In this document: positions 37,705 to 48,000 of the stretch, piece by piece
Layout of the letters: each line of letters starts with the position of its first letter
Numbering within the stretch: position 1 is the first letter of the stretch
From: Stercorarius parasiticus
Lineage: Eukaryota > Chordata > Aves > Charadriiformes > Stercorariidae
Direction: 5' to 3'
Length of the DNA: 64,000 bases
Assembly (NCBI GenBank): GCA_013396915.1
Contig: VWZL01002565.1
Coordinates: forward strand, 186,001 to 250,000
The notes under the pieces: generated by a model
Databases searched by the model: none
Told to the model about the DNA's origin: nothing
The model's input: only the letters and a program-made list of their open reading frames with translations
Translations under genes and position numbers: made by a program

Positions 37705-38367
37705 ATAGAATCATAGAATCATTTAGGTTGGAAAAGACCTTAAATCTAGCACTGCCAAATCCATTACTAAATCGTGTCCCTAAGCACCACATCTACAAGT
37801 CTTTTAAGTACCTCCAGGAATGGTGACACCACCACTTCCCTGGGCAGCCTGTTCCAATGCCTGACAACCCTTTCAGTGAAGAAATTTTTCCTAAATCTAA
37901 ACTTCCCCTGGTGCAACTTGAGGCTATCTCCTCTTGTCCTATCACTTGTTATTCGGTAGAAGAGACCAATATTCACATCGCTACAACCTCCTTTCAGGTA
38001 GTTGTAGAGAGCAATAAGGTCTCCCTTCAGCCTCCTTTTCTCCAGACTAAACAACCCCAGTTCTTCAGCCATTCCTCATAAGTCTTTTTCTCTAGACCCT
38101 CCACCAACTTCATTGCCCCTCTTTGGAGGGGCTTCAGCACCTTAATGCCTTTCTTGTACTGAGGGGCCCAAAGCTGAACACAGCATTCGAAGTGCGACCT
38201 CACCAGTGCCGAATACAGGGGAACGATCACTTCCCTAGTCCTGCTCACCACACTATTCCTGATACAGGCCAGGATGCTGTTGTCTTTCTTAGCCACCTGG
38301 GCACACGCCTGGCTCATATTCAGCTGGCTGTCAAACAACACCCCGAAGTCCCTTTCCAGCTTTTCCA
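37705..38367 (-). mobile_element. CR1 LINE, 5'-truncated, longest copy in the window
   Basis: About 663 bp on the minus strand. The 3' tail is at 37705-37724 (TAGAATCATAGAATCATTTA). The 3' untranslated region agrees best with the 13398 copy but lacks a short piece near 37740. It is followed by the ORF2 C-terminus and part of the preceding domain. Confidence 0.95.
37767..38072 (-). pseudogene. CR1 ORF2 C-terminal part
   Basis: A 101-residue frame with [48 protein letters not shown], then [11 protein letters not shown] and FLEVLKRL. It overlaps the upstream CR1 frame (38027-38368) in a different frame, so a frameshift around 38030-38070 separates them. Confidence 0.9.
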
Positions 38368-38368
38368 T
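38027..38368 (-). pseudogene. CR1 ORF2 part upstream of the C-terminus
   Basis: A 113-residue frame containing [53 protein letters not shown] and [14 protein letters not shown]. These correspond to the segment just after the reverse transcriptase catalytic core. The frame then continues wrongly (VWRKGG) where a single-base change would have led into 37767-38072. Confidence 0.9.
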
Positions 38369-38539
38369 TTTCTACTACTTATATTCTTTGTCTGCTAGTA
38401 TTCCCTTATGCAACAGCTTTTCCTGCTTCATGAGTATTAATACCAGGATTGGAAATTTTCTTCATCACTTTCTTATCTCCAGGTCTCCTGTTTGCTAATC
38501 TCCATTATCCTGTCCTAACCTCCAAAGACTGAATACAGT
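38368..38539. other. Short spacer between two CR1 pieces
   Basis: Pyrimidine-rich; no family recognised. Confidence 0.4.
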
Positions 38540-38579
38540 CCAGTGGTCCTTTCCAACCTCTACTTTTCTATGATTCTGT
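38540..38579 (+). mobile_element. CR1 3' tip
   Basis: The words GTCCTTTCCAACCTCTACTT and TTCTATGATTCTGT match the last 40 bases of a CR1 on the + strand, facing away from the copy 170 bp upstream. Whether it extends further to the left is unclear. Confidence 0.75.
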
Positions 38580-41500
38580 CATCCAAATCTCAGTCATCTT
38601 CATCATCTTTTCAGTCTTGACAGAGTCTTAATTAATCCTTTAGAGAATGTCTCAGTGTAATGTTTTCCAATTGCAGCTTATTCATGATTTCTCCAGTCTT
38701 TCTAGCATTCCTTAGTCATGTAGCACAGTTTTTCGATCTCCAGTTTCGATCAGCAGTTACAGGACTATTCATTTTCCTTAATAAACAGTCAACAGCTAGG
38801 CATTTCTGACTGGTACCTGTGAATTTCAGCCTTCCTTGGTCCATCTACCTCAAGAGAACCTTGTCGAAGACAGTCTTTTGTGTATTCCTAAGTTAACATC
38901 AATATCCTTCAGCTTAACCAAAAAATTGCCACAGTCGTACTGATTAAAAGTCTCTAAAACTTTTTGTGTTACTAAAATAAACAAAAGGAAAACGTTAAAC
39001 TTCCATTTCCCTTATTCCAATATAAACAAACATTTCAGGTACTTCTGATACAGCACAAAAGCACTTCTTCACTTGGCAAAAAGTCCTACTACTTCCATTA
39101 GACTGATCTTGAAATGTTGTGCAGGAGTCTGTCTGCTCCTCAGGACTTGATCCCAAGTAAGACATTTGGTTGATTCCAGGCATGAGCTGCTGGTGTTATC
39201 TTCCAAGAAACTGGGCCAACTGTTTTTACATGACCCATTAATGTAATGGAACCATTACCTTCTACTCTATCGTTCTTCTTTCTCAGACTCCAGTACCTGA
39301 ATATCTCACTTTCATCTTCCTGTTATCTGAAGAGTTGCTGCTCTATTCTTATTAATAATCTCCCTTCATTTTTTTCTTCTCCCCCATCTTTTCCTTTGAA
39401 CTAGTGTGAGTGGAAAAATAACCTTATAAAGTCTCTATGTAAGAAACTCTCAAATCAATGAGAATTCTGCTGGAATAGAGAATTACTTAATCATCCAAAT
39501 GTTATTTGGCTGATGTTAAAAAGTCAGCAGGAGGAGCTCATAACATTAATTTTAATCAGTTGTTTAATAATTCTTCAAAACAGTGCCTCTTACATAAAAC
39601 CTGTTTGCACAAATCCCCTTGGTATTTGGACACAGGATATACCCAAACATAACTGAACTTGTATTTAAAATTTAACAAATGTGATAGATGTCTCTTGGGG
39701 AGGAGCAGCTGGACCTCTGGATGTAAAAGCTGTGAGTCTTTATTGCCTGAACAAAATGACCTAGCTTTTCTAGCTCAAAGGCTAGATTAGATTAAAAAAT
39801 GATTTGTAGTCCAGTCACTATGGAGGGACTGAAAACCCCACTAATTGTGGGCTATGTGCATATTCACATAATGTTTTCCTTTATTATTTATCCTTGGTTA
39901 CTGCCTAGTTTGAGCAGACTGGTCTGAGTATGGCTTCAAAAATCTGTTTAGTTTTCACTCCAGAAAGATCATTCATTTTGACCTTCCTAAACTGTTTGGA
40001 GGAGTCTGCACTTTCTACCTTAGACACAGGTCCAAACCAAATCCAGTAATCCAAAAAATCAGTTTTATGGGGAAACACACTGAGGAGAGAAGTCAAGATG
40101 GGAAGAGACTATTAGGGCATCCTCCAGTCATTACATTCATGCATACACTCACTTGAGGAAAACGCCTGGAGCAGAAAATTACACAATATAGATTTATAAA
40201 GTTCCTGTGTGTAGCAGTAAATAGGCAGGATTTAAATTTAAAACTGATAAAAGGATATACTTTGTTGCACATGCATAATTAACCTAGAGAGCTCATTGCC
40301 ACAAAAATATCACTGAGGCCTTAAAGATTAGCAGAATTTTAAAAAGGATTAAACATTTATATGGATAATGAGAACATTCACATTTGCATGGAATTTGATT
40401 TATTTCTTTTAAAAAAGAAAAAGCTACAAACTATCTTATTTCAGGACATAAAACAACAGGTAGCCATTGGGAATAGGAAGAAATTTCCCCTTTTGGGAAA
40501 GTTACTGCATAATTGTTCATTTCAGCTTCTTCATGAGCATGTGGTTCTAGTAACTGACAACACCAAGATGTTGGACTAAACACAAATATTGCTTGATCAA
40601 GAATACCAATTACCAGGCTCCTATTGACTTATGTTAATGACCACACAGTTATTAGAGTGGAAAAATAAATGTTTTGCCATTCAGATTTGTTCACGAGGAG
40701 ATGAAGATGGCACACAGACATGGAAATATTTTATGAGGAATTCCTGCTTCTTTTGAAGCAAGGAATGCTTCTGGATAGATGTTTCAGGGACTATTTAATG
40801 AGTGAGTGGCAGAGAAATAAAATTATTGGCATGAACAAGTTAATGACCAATTAAGTACAAAAACAAAACTAAATTACTTGCATTGGTGCCTAATTTAAAA
40901 CTGTGATTGTAATCCAGGTAATGGAGCTCTGCTGGAAGTGTTCTTAGCACTCCCCTAACAAAAAAGTCATTACTGACTGGCCTGCTGCTTCATATAATTG
41001 CTGTGATAAGCCACTGCAAATATAATTGGCTTTAGCTGAAAATATTTCATCATAAAGCAAGAACAACATTTGTACTTTGATTTATGTATTTATAGCAACT
41101 TAAGGAAGATCATTAGCACATTTAGTTTCCAGACATTTTTCCTAAGCCAGAAAATGCAATGAAAAGATCTTAAAGGATCTTTAAGAATAGACTTTTCCTT
41201 GAATTGTGTTCCTTTTGAACACTGAAATGACTTAAATAAGCACATTTAGTCTGTTAAAGCCAAACGGGATTTCAGATTCATTTCTGTACTCTTTTGGCAA
41301 GTTTTGCTACTACAGTATAGTCTGAGAAGCTTGCTAGTCTTCAACAGATTCTGATGAATTGTATATATTTCCTGTGCTTTCGTGGATATTCAGTATCATG
41401 CTCTGTTCTCTTGCTTGTCTAGCTCAAACAAACAAGAATTTGTAGTACTGATAGACAAATATCTTAAAAAAACTGAGTGTAAACATTCAATGGAAAACCA

Positions 41501-41800
41501 TAAAAAAGCAGAATTTTATTCTCTTGATTAAGACCCTCAATTCTCATTCTTCCAATGCTTGTTCTAACGAATAATTTTATCAGTGGGAGCTTTCCTAGAA
41601 ACATCCATTTTTAATTGAGTATTAAGCATATTCATGACAAGCTCATTTTAAAAAGTGTGTACACTGGAAAGCTAAGTATAGAGAGCTGCAGTCAACCAGT
41701 CCTGAAATAAAACATCAAATCGTATAACATGTGACTTTTGTGTCCAATCAAACCTAATCTAAGCCATTTAAAAAATCAGTGCTGGCTACTACAATTAGAA
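38580..41800. other. AT-rich non-coding stretch
   Basis: No gene or repeat family recognised. Confidence 0.5.
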
Positions 41801-41828
41801 ATAGGGATACACTTTTGTGTATCCCTAT
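41801..41828. other. Perfect 12-bp inverted repeat with TTTT loop
   Basis: ATAGGGATACAC (41801-41812) pairs with GTGTATCCCTAT (41817-41828) without a mismatch. The stem does not extend beyond 12 bp, which is too short for a microRNA precursor. Confidence 0.95.
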
Positions 41829-43086
41829 GCCTCTACTGGCATATACAAACACAGATACTGCATATGCTCCTTGCTATTCCTATGGAAAATTGTATAGAAT
41901 AGTTTGCGTATTTGCATCTCAGAGCCTCAAAATTTCAACTATCTAAATAAATAAGTACATACATAAATAACTAAACAAAGCAAGTAACCATATGTGGGGT
42001 TTTTTTTTTGAAAGGGAAATCTTGAAAACAATACACTTTTCAGTAACTGGCAGTCATTATATTTGCCTTCATTAACCTGGCCTTGGTTCGATTGTTCATA
42101 GGAACAAATCTACAGCACAAATTGAAGCAAGTAAAATTGATAAATTACAATTTAGGAAAGAGACATATAACATGATGTCGTGTGTAGGCTGGTTGACACC
42201 TTTATTGCAAATCTTCATGCATTTGGACAGAGAATTACTGCATTTTTATTATTTTTTAAAATAGTTTCTATTGTTTTATTTACTTAAGTAAAATACTTTT
42301 AAAAATCACTTTTTCCTAAACAGTTTTTAACAACACTCTAACGTTATTTTGAAGGAAAAATTCAGAAATCTTAGAAGTGTTTTTGTAGATTATAGTCATC
42401 AATTTTACTAAGGCTTTTGATAAAACTTTATAGAATTTTTTACTAGGAACTCATAAAATTCTTCATAATAACCTGAAAGGTATGTCTGGCCTAGTAATTC
42501 AGCCCAGTCTTGCAAACTCTTTGGAGCATGCTGACCTTTGAGTATGAAAGAAGTTCCACTGACACTAATGGATTTTGGATCAAACTATAAAAAGAGCAAC
42601 CATCCAAAGTAGAGCCTCTCATCACCAGAGAACTGCATCTGTTCTCTTCCTATATCATTAGCACAAAGAGCCAACCATTCATAAAGGTTACTATGTCATT
42701 GTGAAGAAATTCAGGAGTCACTGATACTGCATTATAATCAGTGTGTCTTTGGAAACATTGTATCATCCACTGAGTTAAAAAGTGGTCTGATCTAGTGCTT
42801 CATCCTATGTGTAATGTAATAGTACTACTTGATATTTATGTTAAAGAGCTGAAGATAAGGAATAAGTATGATTATTTCAAGTCGAAAAGATTGAAGCTGG
42901 TCTCCTCTACTAAGCAGTAAAGATACAGTGGAGGAACACGTGTCCGGTTCCCATTGGAAAGAATATAGGAATTTTTATGTTAGAATATCTGCGTTTGAAA
43001 TGCCAGCTTTCTCTTGCTATGAATATGATTGTGTTAGAAACAATAACATTTTCATAATGCCAGCAATTGCTTTTCCACTGAACTAT
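41829..43086. other. AT-rich stretch with a possible old palindromic-repeat half
   Basis: At about 42505-42590 the wording CTTGCAAACTCTT, GCATGCTGACCTTTGAGTA and TTCCACTGACACTAATGG resembles one half of the same kind of old hairpin repeat as 10980-11092. The opposite half is not evident, so this is weak. Nothing else was found. Confidence 0.35.
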
Positions 43087-43200
43087 TGTACTGGATCTGG
43101 CTGGGGTGGAGTCGACTTTCCTCACAGCAGCCCATGCGATGCTGGTACACATTGGTAACACACCAGTATTTCATCTGTTGCTTGGATTGTGCTTGCACAG
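43087..43200 (+). mobile_element. Start of a second type of bird LTR (fragment)
   Basis: It begins TGTACTGGATCTGGCTGGGG and continues through TCCTCACAGCAGCCC, GGTAACACACCAGTATTTC and GCTTGCACAGTG. This is the wording I recall for the first hundred or so bases of an avian ERVL-type LTR. It stops exactly where LTR copy B begins, and the remainder of this LTR is not seen on the far side of the cluster. Confidence 0.6.
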
Positions 43201-43679
43201 TGTCAGAGTTGGATTGACCTTGGGTGGATGCCAGGTGCCCACCAAGCCACTCTATCACTCCCTTTCCATTGAAAACACAGGGGAGAAAAATATGACAAAA
43301 AGCTTGTGGATTGAGAAGAAGACAGGGCGGTCACTTACCAGTTACCACAACAGGCAAAACAGACTTGGCTTGGGGAAATCAATTTATTACCAATCAATTC
43401 AGAGTAGGATAATGAGAAATAAAAAAAATATCTTAAAACACCTTCCCTCCACCCCTCCCTTCTTCACAGGCTCAACTTCAGTCCTTATTCTCTCTACCTC
43501 CTTCCCCTCTTGCAGCACAGGGGGAAAGGGAATGGGGGTTTTGGTCAGTTCATAACGCTTTCTCTCTGATGCTTGTTCCTCCTGACACTCTTCCCCTGCT
43601 CTGTCATGGGGTCCCTCCCACTGGAGACAGTCCTCCATGAACTTCTCCAATGTGGGTCCTTCCCATGGACTGCAGTTCT

Positions 43680-43930
43680 AGAGCTAGAGATGGGTCGATT
43701 CCGATTATACGTTAGGAAGAAGTTCTTCACCATGAGGGTGGTGAGACTCTGGAATAGGTTGCCCAGAGAGGTGGTGGAAGCCCCATCCCTGGAAGTTTTT
43801 AAGGCCAGGCTGGATGGGGCTCTGAGCAACCTGATCTAGTGGGAGGTGTCCCTGCCCATGGCCGGGGGGTTGGAACTAGATGATCTTTAAGGTCCCTTCC
43901 AACCCTAACAATTCTATGATTCTATGATTC
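43680..43930 (+). mobile_element. CR1 LINE, short 3' fragment, inside LTR copy B
   Basis: About 250 bp, ending in the tail ATTCTATGATTCTATGATTC at 43911-43930, with 3' untranslated wording TAGTGGGAGGTGTCCCTGCC and TTGGAACTAGATGATCTTTA. LTR sequence resumes directly on both sides (GCAGTTCT before, TTCATGAAATGCTCC after). Confidence 0.95.
43690..43839 (+). pseudogene. CR1 ORF2 C-terminal remnant
   Basis: Within a frame open from 43573, the part from [19 protein letters not shown] through [20 protein letters not shown] to the stop at 43837-43839 is the ORF2 end. The earlier part of the frame is LTR sequence. It is a non-functional fragment. Confidence 0.9.
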
Positions 43931-44437
43931 TTCATGAAATGCTCCAGTGTAGGTCCTTCAGGAACAGACTGCTGCAGCATATGTCCCCCACGGGGTCAGA
44001 AGTCCTGCCAGGAAACTGGCAGCATTCTCCAGCATTGGATCCTCTCTCCATGGCTCCACAGGTCCTGCCAGGAGCCTGTTTCAGCATAGGTTTTCTTCAG
44101 GAAAATCCACCTGCTCTGGTAGCTGGGGTCTTCCACCAGCTCCACTGTGGACATCCATGGGCTGCAGGTGGACAGCCTGCTTCACCATGGCCTTCACCAC
44201 AGGCTGCAGGGGAACTGCTCCAGCACCTGGAGCACCTCCTCCCCCTCTTTCTTCACTGACCTTGGTGTCTGCGTATATTTTGTATCTCACATATTCTCCC
44301 TCCTCTCTACCAGCTGCTGTTGTGCAGCAGCTTTTACCCCTTAAATGTTTTCTCAATGGTGCCACCACCATCACTGATTGCCTCAGCTTTCTTCAGTGGT
44401 GGGTCCGTCTTGGAGTGTCTCCCTCTGACACCCAACT

Positions 44438-44564
44438 AAGGCGAGGTTGGATGGAGCTTTGAGTAACCTGGTCCAGTGGGAGGTGTCCCTGCCCATGGCA
44501 GAGGGGTTGGAACTAGATGATCTTTAAGGTCTCTTCCAAGCCAAACTATTCTATGATTCTATGA
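44438..44564 (+). mobile_element. CR1 3' end fragment
   Basis: About 127 bp: GGTTGGATGGAGCTTTGAGT, TCCAGTGGGAGGTGTCCCTG, TTGGAACTAGATGATCTTTA and the tail TTCTATGATTCTATGA. Same orientation and subfamily as 43680-43930. It sits at the junction between LTR copy B and the next LTR. Confidence 0.93.
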
Positions 44565-45079
44565 ATTGAGGCAGTTTCTGGCATTTTCTCACAGATGCTA
44601 CCCGTGCAGCTCCCCCTCTATCAAAACCTTGCCATGAAAACCCAGTACACAGTGCTTTTTCTTTGTCTCACTCTTGCCCCACAGGAAGTAGGCTGAGGGT
44701 TGACAAGAAACTGGGTGGGGACATAGCCAGGACAGCTGACCCACATTGATCAAAGGGATATTCCACACAATATAAATGTCATGTTCAGCAATAAAAACTG
44801 GCGTAGGAAAAGAACTTAAGGGTTTTGTCTTCCATGGTGGCTGTAGGTCAGACATTGTGTCCAGGTGGCTGGACATTAGTCTGCTTGTGTGAGGTGGTAA
44901 ATAATTCCCTTTGCATGATATTTTTTTCTCGTTCTTTCATTTATTAAACTATATCTTGACCTGTGAGTTTTGTCGCTCTTGCTCTTATTCTCTCTCTTAC
45001 CCCACTCGGGGAAAGGGGGAAGGAAAGGCCTGAGTGGCCCTGTGGGTGCTCAGCTGCTGGCCAAGGTCAACCCAACACA
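44565..45079 (+). mobile_element. Third type of bird LTR (ERVK-like by memory)
   Basis: Landmarks in order on the + strand are GTGCAGCTCCCCCT, AAAACCTTGCCATGAAAACC, GGACAGCTGACCCACATTGA, TATA-like TATAAATG (44771) and AATAAAAACTGG, GTTTTGTCTTCC, an ATTAAA polyadenylation signal (44943-44948), CTTGACCTGTGAGTTTT and the closing GGTCAACCCAACACA. This order of promoter-like and polyadenylation signals is what an LTR should have. The 5' boundary is uncertain because a CR1 tail abuts it. No internal retroviral sequence is evident after 45079. Confidence 0.75.
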
Positions 45080-48000
45080 GATATGTGCTTGATAAAGTCA
45101 CAGTTATTGTATGAAGTTTTGTTGCATAAAAACTTGCAGCCAGTTATCCAGCATAAATTAACTGAATTGGTCTGAAATTCTCAAGAACATGTTGTTGCTG
45201 ACATCTCTGTAGACTGATATCTGATTGGTTAAATGATGGCATCAACTGGACATGCAGCAATGAAGGAGCACTGCCTGATAGCACCCTGTATGACAAGAAG
45301 AAAGATCTCATCACCTGTGGTCTCAACTAGCAGAACCATCGTGTTTAAGAAGTAGGTACTGCTGTTTTATAAAGTAACATTCAACAAACATGATGCGAGC
45401 AGATAATCTCACTATATTTCTCTGTCTATTTTGAATCAGAAACACAGAATTCATTTGGTCCTTAAGATATTCACCTGAAGCTATGTAACCTATTTAGGTT
45501 GTCACTCAAAAAGTAGTGACACAGCTGGAGTTTTGATCACTGTTATATGTTATCTATAAAAAACATCAGAAAGAAACTTCACAAAAAATTAGTATCACCC
45601 AAAAGAGCCTAACCTTTACTGTGTTGCTCAAGTTTTTAAACAGATTGAACTGTGGTGTTGTGGTGTTGTTTCTGTGTAATACACCAAAAATATAGATCCA
45701 TCTTAAAATTTCTCTTCTCAGTTTCATGCATCATTTAGGTACGCAATATGTTCACCCACACAAATCTGTTGTCTCTAGAAATTTTCTCATGTACATCAAT
45801 TCTTTCTCCTAATCTTACTCACTGCCCACAAGAAGCTACTACTGCCCTTATAAAATTTCTTATGAAAGAAAGGAAAAAATTCTATCTATACAAAGTCTGT
45901 ACAATGCACGTGCTCTGTCACTTACTTAGTATTGTTGTCCAGGTCCAGAGAAATTCAGGAACTCACTGACCTCAATTCTTTGTTACAATGCTTCTCAGTC
46001 CCTAGTGTGTTGTTTATTCTCTGCTTCATTAGAAATTAAAATAATTTAAGATTGTTCCTGGCCTAGCTTTTTGAGGGTTTTACTGGGACAATGATGCATG
46101 AGAGAATTCCATTAGAATGGAATGTTGAACAGCAACTGCAGGATGAGAATAGGTCAGTGGGAGGTGGACACACTAGGAACTAGCAGGTACCCCTCTAACA
46201 AATGCATTCACTTAACACACTGAACAGTGCAGAAGAGTCAATAATAAGAAGAAAGGGGAACCTTGCTTTACATTGTTATGCTATTTTTGCTGCCTTTGAA
46301 AACGTGATTTTGGTTTTGCTCGCTAATTTTAGGTAGTAACTCATTAATCAATTAGAATTTTATTTATTAGGCATGTCTTTAACAGATCTGAGATCAATGC
46401 AGGTTATCTACATCACAATACGTGAAGTAAATCTCTTCTTTCAAGCTAAGGACTCCAGTGTTAATTTTCTGTGAATAAAAATAATGTACTGATGATTATG
46501 TTTTACAAAACTAATATAACCGGGAGAAGGTTCTTCATGGCTCTGTACATGTGTGTGTTGGGAACATAGTTACCAAGAGTCTGATTACAGCTTCTGATAT
46601 TTAAAACTCTAGGTGTTCCTGCACTTGGATGAATTTGAATAATTTAGGTATTGCTCTAAATTATGACCGTTCATTGTGATTCTACAGGGGATCACACTCT
46701 AGTTGGAAATTACCAAAACAGGTCTTAATCCATCTCCAGTTTGCAAACCACCTGATCACATCACACAACTGCATGCTACCCTAAAGAAAAAGAAAAGCTA
46801 TTAGGGATGGGTCTTCAGTTAATCTGATGTGCTAAAACAACCTCATCTTCAGTAAAATTGCAATGACTAGCAACAGTAGAAAATCTGTTTTCAATTTGAT
46901 TTAAATATGTAACCACTTATACCATAAATATGTCATTTGTGCCTTAACTAGATGATTTGAACAACTCAGGTCCTACATTTCAGGGTGAGCTTGCAGGATA
47001 TTTTTTTTTTCTTTCAGTATGGCACAAATCTTAAACCACTGTAAATATATGTTTTCTCCTTAACTCTCATTCCAGCTGATTCTAGCTGAAATCTTTCTGT
47101 CATTTTCAAAGAACCCAGAGCAACCTGGAACAAAAATCCTCCTATAAATACCTTCAAAAAATGGGCTCCCCTCCACATTCCTGCCCTCTCCTTTTCTCTC
47201 CTCTTCATTCACAAGCTTAAAACATCAGGCTCAGTGCTATTGAGCAACTTTGTCTTTCTCTTCCTTTTTCTAGACTTTAAAGGAAATCAGTGTGTTATTT
47301 TCCCTGAATACAAATTGCTATCACAAAGCTTTTTGCTAAGACTGAAAAAGTTCTGCATATTGCTCCAGAACTGGAGTTTCCACAGTGATTGCCTGAAGCA
47401 TTTCCAGGTTATTTATCTTTTCTCCTGCATTGTCTAAGGGCTTGTTTTTTTCCAGTATCCATGAATTCATAATTCGCTATTGTCCTTCTTGGCCCCTGCA
47501 GAGCACAGAGTCTGTGGAATATCTAGCCTCTCATTTTCAAGGTCAACTGAAGGGAAGAAATTTTTCGTCCACATTATGCACCTCCACACCTCCAGAATTA
47601 AAGTCTTTCATCATCAAAAACTCTTGCTATGGATAGATTGAAATCCAATACTTTCGGATGGGCTTTTGGCAGAGTGTTTGTTTAGCTTCTTGCTTCTGTT
47701 ACTTTATTTTCCACTATAAAGTATGGTAAGATATCCTGTATGAAGATTGCTGTATAAATATTGCAGTTGTTCTTGAACCAGCATTAGGTTCCATGGGTGC
47801 CAAGCCATGGTAACACATGGATCTTTCACAGTTCAGTACCCAGAGTCACATTTTTGCCGGGGAGAGTTCTAAATAATGCATAGTTACCAGCTCCCTGAAA
47901 AGTGACTGGTTGCCGAAAAAAGCCTTCATATTAAACAAACACATATGATCATGAAATATTTTCCAGTTTTTAAACTTGTCTAGTGATGATTTGATTTCAT

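Larger units (their letters stand above)
43201..44437 (-). mobile_element. LTR of the same family as 386-1553 (copy B), near full length, split by a CR1
   Basis: Read on the minus strand, the LTR runs from about 44437 to 43201, where it ends AACTCTGACA. Without the CR1 it is about 985 bp. Visible landmarks are a GTGTCAGAGGGAGACACTCC opening part, a repeat-rich centre in which units ending in CTGGAGCAG or CCATGG recur every few tens of bases, an AATAAA polyadenylation signal on the minus strand at 43383-43388, and the purine-rich GAGGGGAAGGAGG stretch. The block order matches copy A. There are no viral genes, so this is probably a solo LTR. The 149-codon + frame at 43106-43555 is antisense to it and meaningless. 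Confidence 0.8.

Noticed and set aside
43106..43555. 149-codon + frame
   Set aside because: It lies antisense across LTR sequence with no retroviral or host motif.
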